Assembly (NCBI GenBank): GCA_030671915.1
Contig: DAOVHN010000120.1
Span: forward strand, 1-7,313
Origin: Pseudomonadota bacterium
GTDB taxonomy: Bacteria > Pseudomonadota > Alphaproteobacteria > UBA8366 > JADFVY01
DNA: 7,313 bases
Direction of reading: 5' to 3'
The position numbers were made by a program, and so were the translations under genes. Below are positions 1 to 7,313 of the stretch, in pieces. Numbering within the stretch: the stretch's first letter is position 1; every line of letters starts with the position of its first letter. The notes under the pieces were generated by a model. The model did not search any database and had not been told where the DNA came from. It saw only the letters and a list, made by a program, of their open reading frames with translations.

Positions 1-3000
1 ACGATCCCCGGGATCGATTTAATGGCCCCGCGCATGGCCGTGCCGATGGCATAGCTCTGGCCCAGTTCCATTTCCACCTCGCGATCGCCGGCGTCGAGGA
101 CCAGACTGACCCGGCCGCGGCCCCTCGCGCCATGCTCCTTGAAGACCGCCGCCAGGTTTTCCACCGCGCCCTCGTCGCCCAGGAAGATGCGCAGGCCCGC
201 GGCGGCGTGGGCGGCGACGTCGTCCAGTAGCTCCACGCGGAGCGCGGTGAGGCGGATGTCCTCCTCGCGGCGCTGCACCTCTACCTTCATCACCAGCGGC
301 TTGCCGGCCTCCAGCAGCTCGCGCGCGCCGGCCAAGACCTCGGAAAACAGGGTGACCTCAAAACTGCCGCTGGCGTCCGACATCTGCACGAAGGCCATGC
401 GCGCGCCGCGCGACGAGGTGGTGAGGCGCCGCGCGCCGACGATGCCGGCCAGCGTCACCGACTGGCCCCGCGCCGCGCCCGAGGCGACGTCGCGGTATTG
501 CACCACCCCCAGCCGGTCGCAAAGCTGCCGGTGCGATTCCATGGGATGGGCCGAGAGGTAGAAGCCCAGCGCCTCGAACTCGCGGGTCAGCTTCTCCTCT
601 ACCGGCCATTCGGGGCGGTCGGGGATGGCGGGGGCGAGGCTGGTCGCCGCGTCGTCGCCGCCGAACAGGCTCGACTGGTTGCTCTCGCGCTCGGACTGGG
701 CCAGCGCCGCGTGGCGCATCACCAAATCCAGCGACTCCCAGGCCTGGCGGCGGTTGACGCCCAGACATTCGAGCGCACCGGCGCCCGCGAGATGTTCCAG
801 CGCCCGTTTGTTGACCTGGCGGGCGTCCAGCCGCTCGGCGAAATCCATCAGGCTTTCATAGGGGCCGTTGGCCTCGCGCTCCTCGACCAGGGCTTCCATC
901 GCCGCCGCGCCGACATTGCGCACCGCGGCCAGCGCATAGCGGATGGCGGTGCTCTTCTCATCGGCCTTGGGAGCGTCACCCCCCTCGGGGTCTGGAGCGT
1001 CACCCCCCTCCCCACCCCCTCCCCCTCTCAAGGGAGAGGGGCTTTTTGCGGGCGACGGATTATCGGGCCCCTCTCCCGCCTGGGCGGGGGAGGGGTTGGG
1101 GAGGGGGTGGGAGTTCGCGGCCAGAGCGCCCACCATCTCCACCGTGAAGCTCGCGCCGGAGCGGTTGACGTCGGGCGGCAGCAGGGGCACGCCGATGCGG
1201 TCCAACTCGGCGCGCAGCATGCCGATCTTGTCGGTATTGCCCTGTTCGATGGTCATCAGGGCGGCCATGAACTCGACCGGATAGTTGGCCTTGAGGTACG
1301 CCGTCTGCCAGGCGACCAGCGCATAAGCCGCGGCGTGGCTCTTGTTGAAGCCGTAGCCGGCGAACTTGTCGACCTGGTCGAAGATGCGGCCGGCCTGGGC
1401 CTTGGCGACGCCGCGTTCCACCGCGCCCTCGATGAAGTCGTTGCGCTGGGCGTCCATCTCGGCCTGGATCTTCTTGCCCATGGCGCGGCGCAGCAGGTCG
1501 GCCCCGCCCAGCGAATAGCCCGACAGGGTCTGCGCGATCTGCATCACCTGTTCCTGGTAGATCATGATCCCGTAGGTTTCCTTCAGGATCGGCTCCAGGC
1601 TGGGATGCAGGTAGTCCGGCTTCTCCTCGCCATGCTTGCGCTTGATATAGCTGGGGATATTGTCCATCGGGCCCGGGCGGTAGAGCGCCACGACGGCGAT
1701 GATGTCCTCGAAGCGGTCGAGGCGCAGCTTGCGCAGCACGTCGCGCATGCCGCTCGATTCAAGCTGGAACACGCCCGTCGTCTCGCCGCGGCTGAGCATT
1801 TCGAAGGTCTTGACGTCCTCCAGCGGCAGGGCGCTGATGTCGATCTCGACCCCGCGCGCGGCCAACAGCTCGACCGCCTTGGCCAAAACGGTCAGCGTTT
1901 TGAGGCCCAGGAAATCGTATTTGACCAGGCCGGCCTGCTCCACATACTTCATGTTGAACTGGGTGACCGGCATGGTGGAACGCGGGTCGCGGTAGAGCGG
2001 GACCAGTTCCTCCAGCGGGCGGTCGCCGATCACCACGCCGGCCGCATGGGTCGAGGCGTGACGGTAAAGCCCCTCCAGCCTGAGCGCGATGGCGATCATG
2101 CGGGCGACCGCCGGGTCCTCGTCGCGAATCTGCTGCAGCGCTGGCTCGCCGTTGATGGCCTCGCTCAGCGTCACCGGACTGGCCGGGTTGTTGGGCACCA
2201 TCTTGCAGATGCGGTCGACCAGCGGATAGGGAAGTTCGAGCACGCGGCCCACGTCGCGCAGCACGGCGCGGGCCTGCAGCTTGCCGAAGGTGATGATCTG
2301 GGCGACGCGGTCGGCGCCGTATTCCTTCTGCACGTAGTCCAGCACCTCGTCGCGCCGCTCCATGCAGAAATCAATGTCGAAATCCGGCATCGAGACACGT
2401 TCGGGATTAAGAAACCGCTCGAACAGAAGCCCCCAGCGCAATGGATCCAGGTCGGTAATCGTCAACGCCCAGGCGACCACCGAGCCCGCGCCCGAGCCGC
2501 GCCCCGGGCCGACGGGGATGCCCTGGTCCTTGGTCCACAGGATGAAGTCGGCGACGATCAGGAAATAGCCGGGAAAGCCCATCTGTTCGATGATTCCGAG
2601 CTCGTAATCCAGGCGTTCGCGGTAGGGTTTGGCGACCTCATCGCGGGCGGAATCGTCCATGTCCTCGGCGAATATCTGGGCCTCAAGCCGCACCTCCAGC
2701 CCCCGCGCGGCGAGGTCTTGCAAGGCCTCGATCTCTGTGCGTCCGCCAAGTTTGGTATAGACGGGCAGTATGGGATCGCGCATTTCCGGCATGACGGCGC
2801 AGCGCCGGGCGACGGCAAGGGTGTTGTCCACGGCCTCCGGCAGGTCGGCGAACAGCGCGCGCATCTCGGCGGCGGATTTGAAGTAATGTTCCGGCGTCAA
2901 GCGGCGGCGGTCGGCCTGCCCGACATAGGCGCCGCCGGCGATGCACAATAGCGCGTCATGCGCCTCGTACATGCCGCGGTCGGCGAAGAAGGCCTCGTTG

Positions 3001-3617
3001 GTGGCGACCAGCGGCAGGCCCTTCGCATAGGCAAGATCCAGCAGGCCGGGCTCGATGCGGTCCTCCATCGCCAGCCCGTGGCGCATCAGTTCGATATAGA
3101 AGCGCCCATCGAACATGGCGGCCAGGCGGTCGGTCATGGCGGCGGCGGCATCCATTTGCTCGCCGCCCAATAGCCTGCCGATCGCCCCGGCCGAGCCACC
3201 CGACAGCGCGATCAGCCCGGCCGCGCCGGACTCCAGGTCGGCCAGCGAGACCTGCGGCAGGTCGCCCGGCGGCGTGTCGAGGAAGGATTTGCTCAGCAGA
3301 TGCAGCAGGTTGGCGTAGCCCGCCTCGTTCTGGGCCAGCAGCACCAGCTGGTCGGGGGCCGGCGAGGGGGCGCCGTTGCGAATCTCGCCATCCTCGCGGC
3401 GAATGCCGAGCTGTGCCCCGACGATCGGCTGAATGCCGGCCCCGGCCGCGGCCGGCGCAAACTCCATGGCGCCGAACAGGTTACCGGTATCGGTGACCGC
3501 GACGGCCGGCATGCGCTCGGCCTTGCAGAGCGAGATCAGGTCCTTGATCTTCAGCGCGCCCTCGGAAAGCGAGTAGGCGGAATGGACCCTCAGATGAACG
3601 AAATCGGCATGCGGCAT
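1..3617 (-). CDS. dnaE: DNA polymerase III subunit alpha (C-terminal end cut by window edge)
   Basis: Catalytic subunit of the replicative polymerase; it extends primers 5'->3' within the Pol III core and is held on DNA by the beta clamp. The window shows 1205 residues. An N-terminal PHP domain opens with FVHLRVHSAYSL (residues 6-17). The polymerase core has GPGRGSGAGS (370-379), PDFDIDF with catalytic Asp414 and Asp416, and KYDFLGLKTLT with the third catalytic Asp568; these are each offset by 13 from E. coli D401, D403 and D555. KSHAAAYA is at 759-766, a helix-hairpin-helix lies near 940-956, a beta-clamp-binding QSSLF is at 981-985, and an OB fold spans about 1050-1125. The ATG at 3617 puts the PHP motif at the usual distance from the N terminus; no strong Shine-Dalgarno is visible. 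The C terminus reads AIKSIPGIV at the edge, so few residues are missing. At about 1,210 residues it exceeds the E. coli protein (1160), mainly because of an in-frame insert at about 829-889. The frame agreed at every point checked. Confidence 0.97.
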   Translation of the reverse strand, partial: MPHADFVHLRVHSAYSLSEGALKIKDLISLCKAERMPAVAVTDTGNLFGAMEFAPAAAGAGIQPIVGAQLGIRREDGEIRNGAPSPAPDQLVLLAQNEAGYANLLHLLSKSFLDTPPGDLPQVSLADLESGAAGLIALSGGSAGAIGRLLGGEQMDAAAAMTDRLAAMFDGRFYIELMRHGLAMEDRIEPGLLDLAYAKGLPLVATNEAFFADRGMYEAHDALLCIAGGAYVGQADRRRLTPEHYFKSAAEMRALFADLPEAVDNTLAVARRCAVMPEMRDPILPVYTKLGGRTEIEALQDLAARGLEVRLEAQIFAEDMDDSARDEVAKPYRERLDYELGIIEQMGFPGYFLIVADFILWTKDQGIPVGPGRGSGAGSVVAWALTITDLDPLRWGLLFERFLNPERVSMPDFDIDFCMERRDEVLDYVQKEYGADRVAQIITFGKLQARAVLRDVGRVLELPYPLVDRICKMVPNNPASPVTLSEAINGEPALQQIRDEDPAVARMIAIALRLEGLYRHASTHAAGVVIGDRPLEELVPLYRDPRSTMPVTQFNMKYVEQAGLVKYDFLGLKTLTVLAKAVELLAARGVEIDISALPLEDVKTFEMLSRGETTGVFQLESSGMRDVLRKLRLDRFEDIIAVVALYRPGPMDNIPSYIKRKHGEEKPDYLHPSLEPILKETYGIMIYQEQVMQIAQTLSGYSLGGADLLRRAMGKKIQAEMDAQRNDFIEGAVERGVAKAQAGRIFDQVDKFAGYGFNKSHAAAYALVAWQTAYLKANYPVEFMAALMTIEQGNTDKIGMLRAELDRIGVPLLPPDVNRSGASFTVEMVGALAANSHPLPNPSPAQAGEGPDNPSPAKSPSPLRGGGGGEGGDAPDPEGGDAPKADEKSTAIRYALAAVRNVGAAAMEALVEEREANGPYESLMDFAERLDARQVNKRALEHLAGAGALECLGVNRRQAWESLDLVMRHAALAQSERESNQSSLFGGDDAATSLAPAIPDRPEWPVEEKLTREFEALGFYLSAHPMESHRQLCDRLGVVQYRDVASGAARGQSVTLAGIVGARRLTTSSRGARMAFVQMSDASGSFEVTLFSEVLAGARELLEAGKPLVMKVEVQRREEDIRLTALRVELLDDVAAHAAAGLRIFLGDEGAVENLAAVFKEHGARGRGRVSLVLDAGDREVEMELGQSYAIGTAMRGAIKSIPGI
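970..1010. repeat. Tandem direct repeat, 17 bp identical, 24-bp period
   Basis: The 17-mer ggagcgtcacccccctc occurs at 970-986 and again at 994-1010, giving a 24-bp period. In the dnaE frame this is an exact 8-codon unit, producing GGDAPDPE (residues 871-878) followed by GGDAPKAD (879-886). The second DNA copy runs directly into the C-rich arm of the palindromic element. It may be a slippage duplication of the element's edge; its multiple-of-three period keeps dnaE in frame. Confidence 0.85.
1001..1111. repeat. Palindromic GC-rich element inserted in frame within dnaE
   Basis: The left part (1001-1025, C-rich) is the near-perfect inverted complement of the right part (1086-1109), with about one gap and one mismatch. 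Each half also forms its own hairpin: 1022-1029 pairs perfectly with 1034-1041 around a 4-nt loop, and 1068-1079 pairs with 1084-1095 with one G/T wobble. The 111 bp equal 37 codons and introduce no stop in the dnaE frame. They encode a low-complexity stretch of residues 836-872 containing PLPNPSPAQAGEG and then LRGGGGGEGG. The flanking residues (SFTVE before; AIRYALAAVRNVG after, beginning with the A codon at 945-947) are ordinary DnaE. From general familiarity, similar Pro/Gly-rich peptides encoded by palindromic repeats are scattered in high-GC proteobacterial genomes. Calling this a mobile or once-mobile element is inference, and its exact ends are uncertain. Confidence 0.8.
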
Positions 3618-3676
3618 GATTCGGGCAGACTACCCCCGTCCCGCCCCCGCCGACAACGTCGGAATCGGCGCCGCGC

Positions 3677-3694
3677 TGTGGATTACGGGGATAA
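3677..3694 (-). promoter_or_regulatory. Two abutting DnaA-box-like 9-mers upstream of dnaE
   Basis: On the minus strand the lolD-dnaE gap contains TTATCCCCG (3694-3686) immediately followed by TAATCCACA (3685-3677). Against the DnaA consensus TTATCCACA these match at 7/9 and 8/9 positions, in the same orientation with no spacer. They lie 60-77 bp upstream of the dnaE start codon. A role in DnaA-linked control of dnaE is inference; chance or some other regulator's site is possible. Confidence 0.35.
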
Positions 3695-3712
3695 CATGGC
3701 TCTGAGCGGATT

Positions 3713-4397
<685 letters not shown>

Positions 4398-4405
<8 letters not shown>

Positions 4406-5645
4406 AGCGCAGCACTTCCACGGGGTCGAGCCGGCCCGCCTTCCAGGCCGGATAGAGCGAGGCAAGGAAGGTGAGGACGAGGGCCACGACGATAACCAAT
4501 ACCGTCTCGAAGGTTTCGATGCGCGAGGGCAGATAGACCAGGTAGCGGACTTCCGGAGGCCAGAGATTGATCTCGAAGACTTTTTCCAGCCAGAGGCGGA
4601 TGTTGTCGATATTCATCGCGAAGGACACCCCCAGGGCTGTGCCGACGGCCGTGCCGGCCACGCCGATGCTGGCCCCGATGGCCAGGAATATCCGCAGGAT
4701 CATCCCCTGGGTCGCCCCCATGGTGCGCAGGATGGCGATGCCCCTGGCCTTGTCCTGCACCAGCATGATCTGGCCCGAGATGATGTTGAACGCGGCGATC
4801 AGGATGACGATTCCGAGAATCAGGCTGGTCACGTTGCGCTCCACCAGCAAGGCGGCGGAAAGCTGGCCGTGGAGTTTCTGCCATTCAAGGGTGCGTCCGC
4901 GCGGGCCGACGATCGGCTCGATCAGGCGCGCGACTTCGGCGGCCATATCCGGGTCCTCGACCATCACTTCGATATGGGTTACGGCGCCGCGATAGCGGAA
5001 AAAGAGCTGGGCCGCCTCCAGCGGCATGATGATCATGGCGCTGTCATATTCGTAATGGCCGATCTCGATGATACCGACCACCGGATAGGACTTCATTCGC
5101 GGCACCGTGCCGAAGGCCGTGACCTCGCCCTGGGGCGACACCAGATTGACCTGTTCGCCCAGTATAACCCGAAGGCTGGCGGCCAGACGGCTGCCCAGTA
5201 TGATGCCCTCGCCTTTTTCGAATTCGTCGAGGGACCCGATGACCAGGCTGTCGGCGAGCACGTCACGCTCCATGAACTTGGCCGCCGTCATGCCGCGCAC
5301 GAGTGCGCCGTTGCCGCGCCCGTTCGCCGTCGCCATGAGCTGACCCTCGATAAGCGGCGTCACCTGCGTGACACCGGGCACTTTGGCGATCTCCCGGTCC
5401 AGCGCGTCGTAATCCTCGATCGCGACGCCCTGGGCGACGACGGTGACATGGCTGGTAACACCCAATATCCGGGACAGCAAATCGTGGTGAAAACCGTTGA
5501 ACACGGCCATGGTGACGATCAGCACGCCGACACCCAGCAGGATGCCGATGAACGAGAACAGGGCGACGATCGAGATGAAGCCTTCCTGCCTGCGCGCGCG
5601 CAGATAGCGGATGGCGACCAGCCGTTCGAATGCGGAAAGGATCAT
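4398..5645 (-). CDS. lolC: Lipoprotein-releasing ABC transporter permease, LolC/LolE family
   Basis: Inner-membrane permease that partners with LolD to release lipoproteins for transport to the outer membrane. The 415-residue protein has the LolC/E (MacB-like) layout. A cytoplasmic start ([20 protein letters not shown]) leads into TM1 at about 24-49, followed by a large periplasmic domain at about 50-270. Three more TM segments lie at about 273-298, 316-346 and 378-401. The cytoplasmic segment [16 protein letters not shown] (297-312) matches the place where such permeases contact the ATPase. The C terminus [18 protein letters not shown] is characteristic of the family. The ATG at 5645 is 6 nt after the proS stop and has no clear Shine-Dalgarno, so coupling to proS translation is likely. 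Only one permease gene is present next to lolD, whereas E. coli has lolC and lolE around lolD; it probably works as a homodimer (inference). The symbol lolC follows common usage; lolE or lolF would also be defensible. Confidence 0.94.
4415..4419 (-). promoter_or_regulatory. Ribosome binding site for lolD, inside the permease gene
   Basis: GGAAG on the minus strand lies 9 nt before the ATG at 4405, within the last codons of the permease gene. It supports the short start over the longer in-frame extension to 4465. Confidence 0.6.
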
Positions 5646-5651
5646 GGCGGA

Positions 5652-6965
5652 TCAGCCCGTCAGCTGTGCGAGCGCCGACTCGGGCGAGAGTTCCTCGCGT
5701 TCGCCGCTGGCCCGGTTCTTCAGTTCGACGACACCGTTGTCCAGCCCGCGCGGGCCGACGATAAGTTGCCAGGGCAGGCCGATCAGGTCCATATCGGCGA
5801 ATTTCTGCCCTGCCCGTCCCTCGCGGTCGTCATACAACACCTCGACGCCGGCGGCGCGCAGCTTGCCGTAGAGATCGTCGCAGGCCGCCGTGGTCTTGCC
5901 GTCGCCGGCCTTCAGATTAATCAACCCGACATGGAACGGCGCCACCGATTCCGGCCAGATGATGCCGTTCTCGTCGTGGCTGGCCTCGATGATGCCGCCG
6001 ACCAGGCGCGACACGCCGATGCCGTAGGAGCCCATCTCTACCGTGACTTCCTTGCCGTCGTGATCCGTGACGACCGCGCCCAGCTTCTCGGAATATTTGG
6101 TGCCGAAATAGAAGATATGGCCGACTTCGATGCCCCGCGCGGTGACCAGGTCGCCGCCCAGCGCCTTTTCCTGTTCCGGATCGCGCATTTCGTCGGTCGC
6201 CGCATACTGGCTGGTGAACTCGTCGACGATGGGCTGCAGGTCGCTCTCGAAATCGATCGCCCGGTCGGCCCAGCGCTTGTCCAGCAGGTCCTTGTGGCAG
6301 GCGATCTCACTCTCGCCGGTTTCGGCCAGGATCAGGAATTCGTGGCTCATGTCGCCGCCGATCGGGCCGGTATCGGCGGCCATGGGGATCGCGGTCAGTC
6401 CCATGCGCTCGTAAGTGCGCAGATAGGACACGAACATCTTGTTGTAGGACCGGCGCGCGGCCTCGGCGTCCAGGTCGAAGGAATAGGCGTCCTTCATCAG
6501 GAACTCGCGCCCGCGCATGACGCCGAAACGGGGGCGGATTTCGTCGCGGAACTTCCACTGGATATGATAGAGCAGCTTCGGTACATCGCGGTAGCTGCGC
6601 TGGGAGGCCGCGAACATCTCGGTGATCTGTTCCTCGTTGGTCGGGCCGTAGAGCATGTCGCGGTCGCGCCGGTCGCGGATGCGCAGCATCTCCGGCCCGT
6701 AATCGTCGTAGCGCCCGCTCTGGCGCCACAAATCGGCCGGCTGAATGGTCGGCATCAGCACTTCCTGGCAGCCGATGGCGTTCTGTTCCTCGCGCACGAT
6801 CTGCTCGATATTCTTCAATACCCGCAAGCCCATGGGCAGCCAGGAATATATCCCGGCGCTGGACTGGCGGATCATGCCGGCGCGCAGCATCAGGCGATGC
6901 GAAACGATCTCGGCCTCGGAAGGAGTCTCCTTGAGGGTCGGCATGAAATACTGGGAAGAGCGCAT
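5652..6965 (-). CDS. proS: Proline--tRNA ligase, short alphaproteobacterial type
   Basis: Class II aminoacyl-tRNA synthetase that activates proline with ATP and loads it onto tRNA-Pro in the cytoplasm. The 437 residues carry the class II fold: motif 1 region [16 protein letters not shown] (42-57), the proline-recognition GPTNEEQIT (107-115), motif 2 [18 protein letters not shown] (138-155) followed by LMKDAYSFD, and motif 3 [14 protein letters not shown] (312-325). A C-terminal anticodon-binding domain follows from about 340. Only about 150 residues separate motifs 2 and 3, so the large editing insertion of the roughly 570-residue E. coli enzyme is absent, as is usual in alphaproteobacteria. 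Ala-tRNA-Pro would then have to be cleared by a separate protein (ProXp-ala type) encoded elsewhere. The start [15 protein letters not shown] matches family N termini. It is the first gene after a promoter candidate, and the lol genes follow at once. Confidence 0.97.
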   Translation of the reverse strand: MRSSQYFMPTLKETPSEAEIVSHRLMLRAGMIRQSSAGIYSWLPMGLRVLKNIEQIVREEQNAIGCQEVLMPTIQPADLWRQSGRYDDYGPEMLRIRDRRDRDMLYGPTNEEQITEMFAASQRSYRDVPKLLYHIQWKFRDEIRPRFGVMRGREFLMKDAYSFDLDAEAARRSYNKMFVSYLRTYERMGLTAIPMAADTGPIGGDMSHEFLILAETGESEIACHKDLLDKRWADRAIDFESDLQPIVDEFTSQYAATDEMRDPEQEKALGGDLVTARGIEVGHIFYFGTKYSEKLGAVVTDHDGKEVTVEMGSYGIGVSRLVGGIIEASHDENGIIWPESVAPFHVGLINLKAGDGKTTAACDDLYGKLRAAGVEVLYDDREGRAGQKFADMDLIGLPWQLIVGPRGLDNGVVELKNRASGEREELSPESALAQLTG

Positions 6966-6973
6966 ATGGGCTG

Positions 6974-6979
6974 GTCTCT
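6974..6979 (-). promoter_or_regulatory. Weak ribosome binding site for proS
   Basis: On the minus strand a purine run (AAGAGA) ends 8-9 nt before the proS ATG. It is only a partial match to the Shine-Dalgarno sequence and is listed because it is the only purine-rich stretch at a suitable distance from the chosen start. Confidence 0.35.
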
Positions 6980-7007
6980 TGAAAGTCTTTGAGTGAAAAT
7001 TTCCTAC

Positions 7008-7031
7008 CCCCGAAACCCAGCGGTTTCAGGG
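7008..7031 (-). other. Hairpin at the predicted 5' end of the proS transcript
   Basis: On the minus strand CCCTGAAACC pairs with GGTTTCGGGG around a GCTG loop, giving a 10-bp stem with one T/G wobble. If transcription starts about 7 nt after the -10 element at 7039-7044, the RNA would begin almost exactly at this stem. It could protect the 5' end or act as a small regulatory leader. It lacks an immediate T run, so it is not a convincing intrinsic terminator. Confidence 0.5.
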
Positions 7032-7038
7032 CAGCGCG

Positions 7039-7067
7039 ACTTTAGGGAAAGCGCTACCGCTTGTCCA
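7039..7067 (-). promoter_or_regulatory. Sigma70-type promoter candidate for proS-lolC-lolD
   Basis: On the minus strand TGGACA (7067-7062; 5 of 6 to TTGACA) is followed by exactly 17 bp and then TAAAGT (7044-7039; 4 of 6 to TATAAT). It lies in the only sizeable gap upstream of proS, and the predicted start near 7032 gives a leader of about 67 nt. The match is by eye. Confidence 0.55.
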
Positions 7068-7080
7068 TCACCGAGCATGC

Positions 7081-7116
7081 GGGGCGGCGGGCCGGAGAAT
7101 CCCGCGCGAACGCCCC
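7081..7116 (-). terminator. GC-rich hairpin after the moaD-like gene, possible terminator
   Basis: Starting 4 nt after the moaD-like stop codon, GGGGCG (7116-7111) pairs with CGCCCC (7086-7081), and inside it GCGGG (7105-7101) pairs with CCCGC (7091-7087) around a 9-nt loop, with a one-sided 5-nt bulge. No T tract follows, so it is not a standard intrinsic terminator. Its position between a stop codon and a promoter candidate is what suggests a boundary between units. Confidence 0.4.
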
Positions 7117-7120
7117 GCCC

Positions 7121-7313
7121 CTACCCCCCCGCGATGGGGGGCCAGATGGCGATGGCGTCACCTTCCTGGATCTGGCGGGTTTCTCGTTCGGCGGGGGTCA
7201 GATAGACGCCGTTGAGGAGGACCAGGAAGCAGGCTTCCTTGGGGAGTTTCTGGACCTCCATCAGCCTGGCCGGTGTCGTGCCCTCGGGCACGTCCAGGTT
7301 GGCGGCGTGCCTG
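7121..7313 (-). CDS. MoaD/ThiS-family sulfur carrier protein (N-terminal part outside window)
   Basis: The visible 63 residues are the C-terminal part of a small ubiquitin-like sulfur carrier. They include a beta-strand segment CFLVLLNGVYL, the turn region RQIQEGDAIAIWPP, and the ending PPIAGG. In this family the terminal Gly-Gly is adenylated and thiocarboxylated to deliver sulfur for molybdopterin (MoaD) or thiazole (ThiS) synthesis. The hydrophobic-PP-x-A-GG ending is closer to MoaD (usually FPPVAGG) than to ThiS, but the fragment does not settle which pathway it serves. Family members are about 65-95 residues, so up to about 30 residues lie beyond the edge. The stop TAG is at 7123-7121. 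A hairpin and a promoter candidate separate it from proS, so it is probably in a different transcription unit. Confidence 0.85.
   Translation of the reverse strand, partial: RHAANLDVPEGTTPARLMEVQKLPKEACFLVLLNGVYLTPAERETRQIQEGDAIAIWPPIAGG

Noticed and set aside
951..1133. Frameshift or pseudogene in dnaE caused by the GC-rich segment
   Set aside because: The same codon phase was recovered before and after the segment and at several other points, with no stop, so the gene appears intact.
951..1133. CRISPR array or insertion sequence
   Set aside because: There are no regularly spaced repeats with unique spacers and no transposase; the structure is a short palindromic element with one local tandem duplication.
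498..2951. An 817-codon open frame on the plus strand
   Set aside because: It lies antisense to dnaE, whose polymerase motifs are intact on the minus strand. Its product has no recognisable domain and its composition (His, Asp, Gly, Gln-rich) is typical of an antisense frame in a high-GC gene.
3627..3656. Promoter for dnaE with TTGTCG and TAGTCT
   Set aside because: The hexamers are weak with an 18-bp spacer and the -10 would be only about 9 nt from the start codon, leaving no room for a leader or ribosome site.
3649..3667. Hairpin in the lolD-dnaE gap as an intrinsic terminator
   Set aside because: CCGAC/GTCGG gives a stem of only 5 bp with no T tract after it, so termination before dnaE is not supported.
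4406..4465. N-terminal extension of LolD to an upstream ATG
   Set aside because: The extra residues only translate the end of the permease gene in another frame; the start at 4405 has a ribosome site and the family's usual N terminus.

Overview
The window comes from a high-GC bacterial chromosome and fits an alphaproteobacterium, probably Rhodospirillales-like. The grounds are the short proline--tRNA ligase that lacks the large editing insertion, a single LolC/E-type permease, the LolD Walker A variant that starts with Ala, and the protein sequences in general. All real genes lie on the minus strand, so transcription runs from right to left. No mobile-element gene, phage gene, tRNA, rRNA or CRISPR array is visible.

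Layout in the direction of transcription. (1) 7121-7313: the C-terminal 63 residues of a MoaD/ThiS-family sulfur carrier ending in Gly-Gly; its 5' end is outside the window. (2) 6966-7120: a 155-bp intergenic region with a GC-rich hairpin just after the moaD-like stop, a good sigma70-type promoter candidate (TGGACA, 17 bp, TAAAGT), and a second hairpin at the predicted transcript start. (3) 5652-6965: proS, complete. (4) 4398-5645: the lolC/E permease, 6 nt after proS. (5) 3713-4405: the lolD ATPase, overlapping the permease gene by 8 nt. (6) 3618-3712: a 95-bp gap containing two adjacent DnaA-box-like 9-mers. (7) 1-3617: dnaE, the DNA polymerase III alpha subunit, lacking only its last few codons at the left edge.

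proS, lolC/E and lolD look like one transcription unit: the spacings are 6 nt and -8 nt, and a promoter candidate lies just upstream of proS. dnaE may be read through from it or have its own start. The products serve separate core jobs: charging tRNA-Pro, releasing lipoproteins from the inner membrane, and replicating DNA. The grouping is therefore housekeeping, not a dedicated pathway.

The one clearly unusual item is inside dnaE. About 50 extra residues (roughly 829-889, bases 951-1133) interrupt a conserved part of the polymerase. They are encoded by a Pro/Gly-rich, strongly palindromic and G/C-tract-rich element that keeps the reading frame. It resembles, in principle, the palindromic elements of Rickettsia that insert in frame into genes. 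I found no new multi-gene system in this window.
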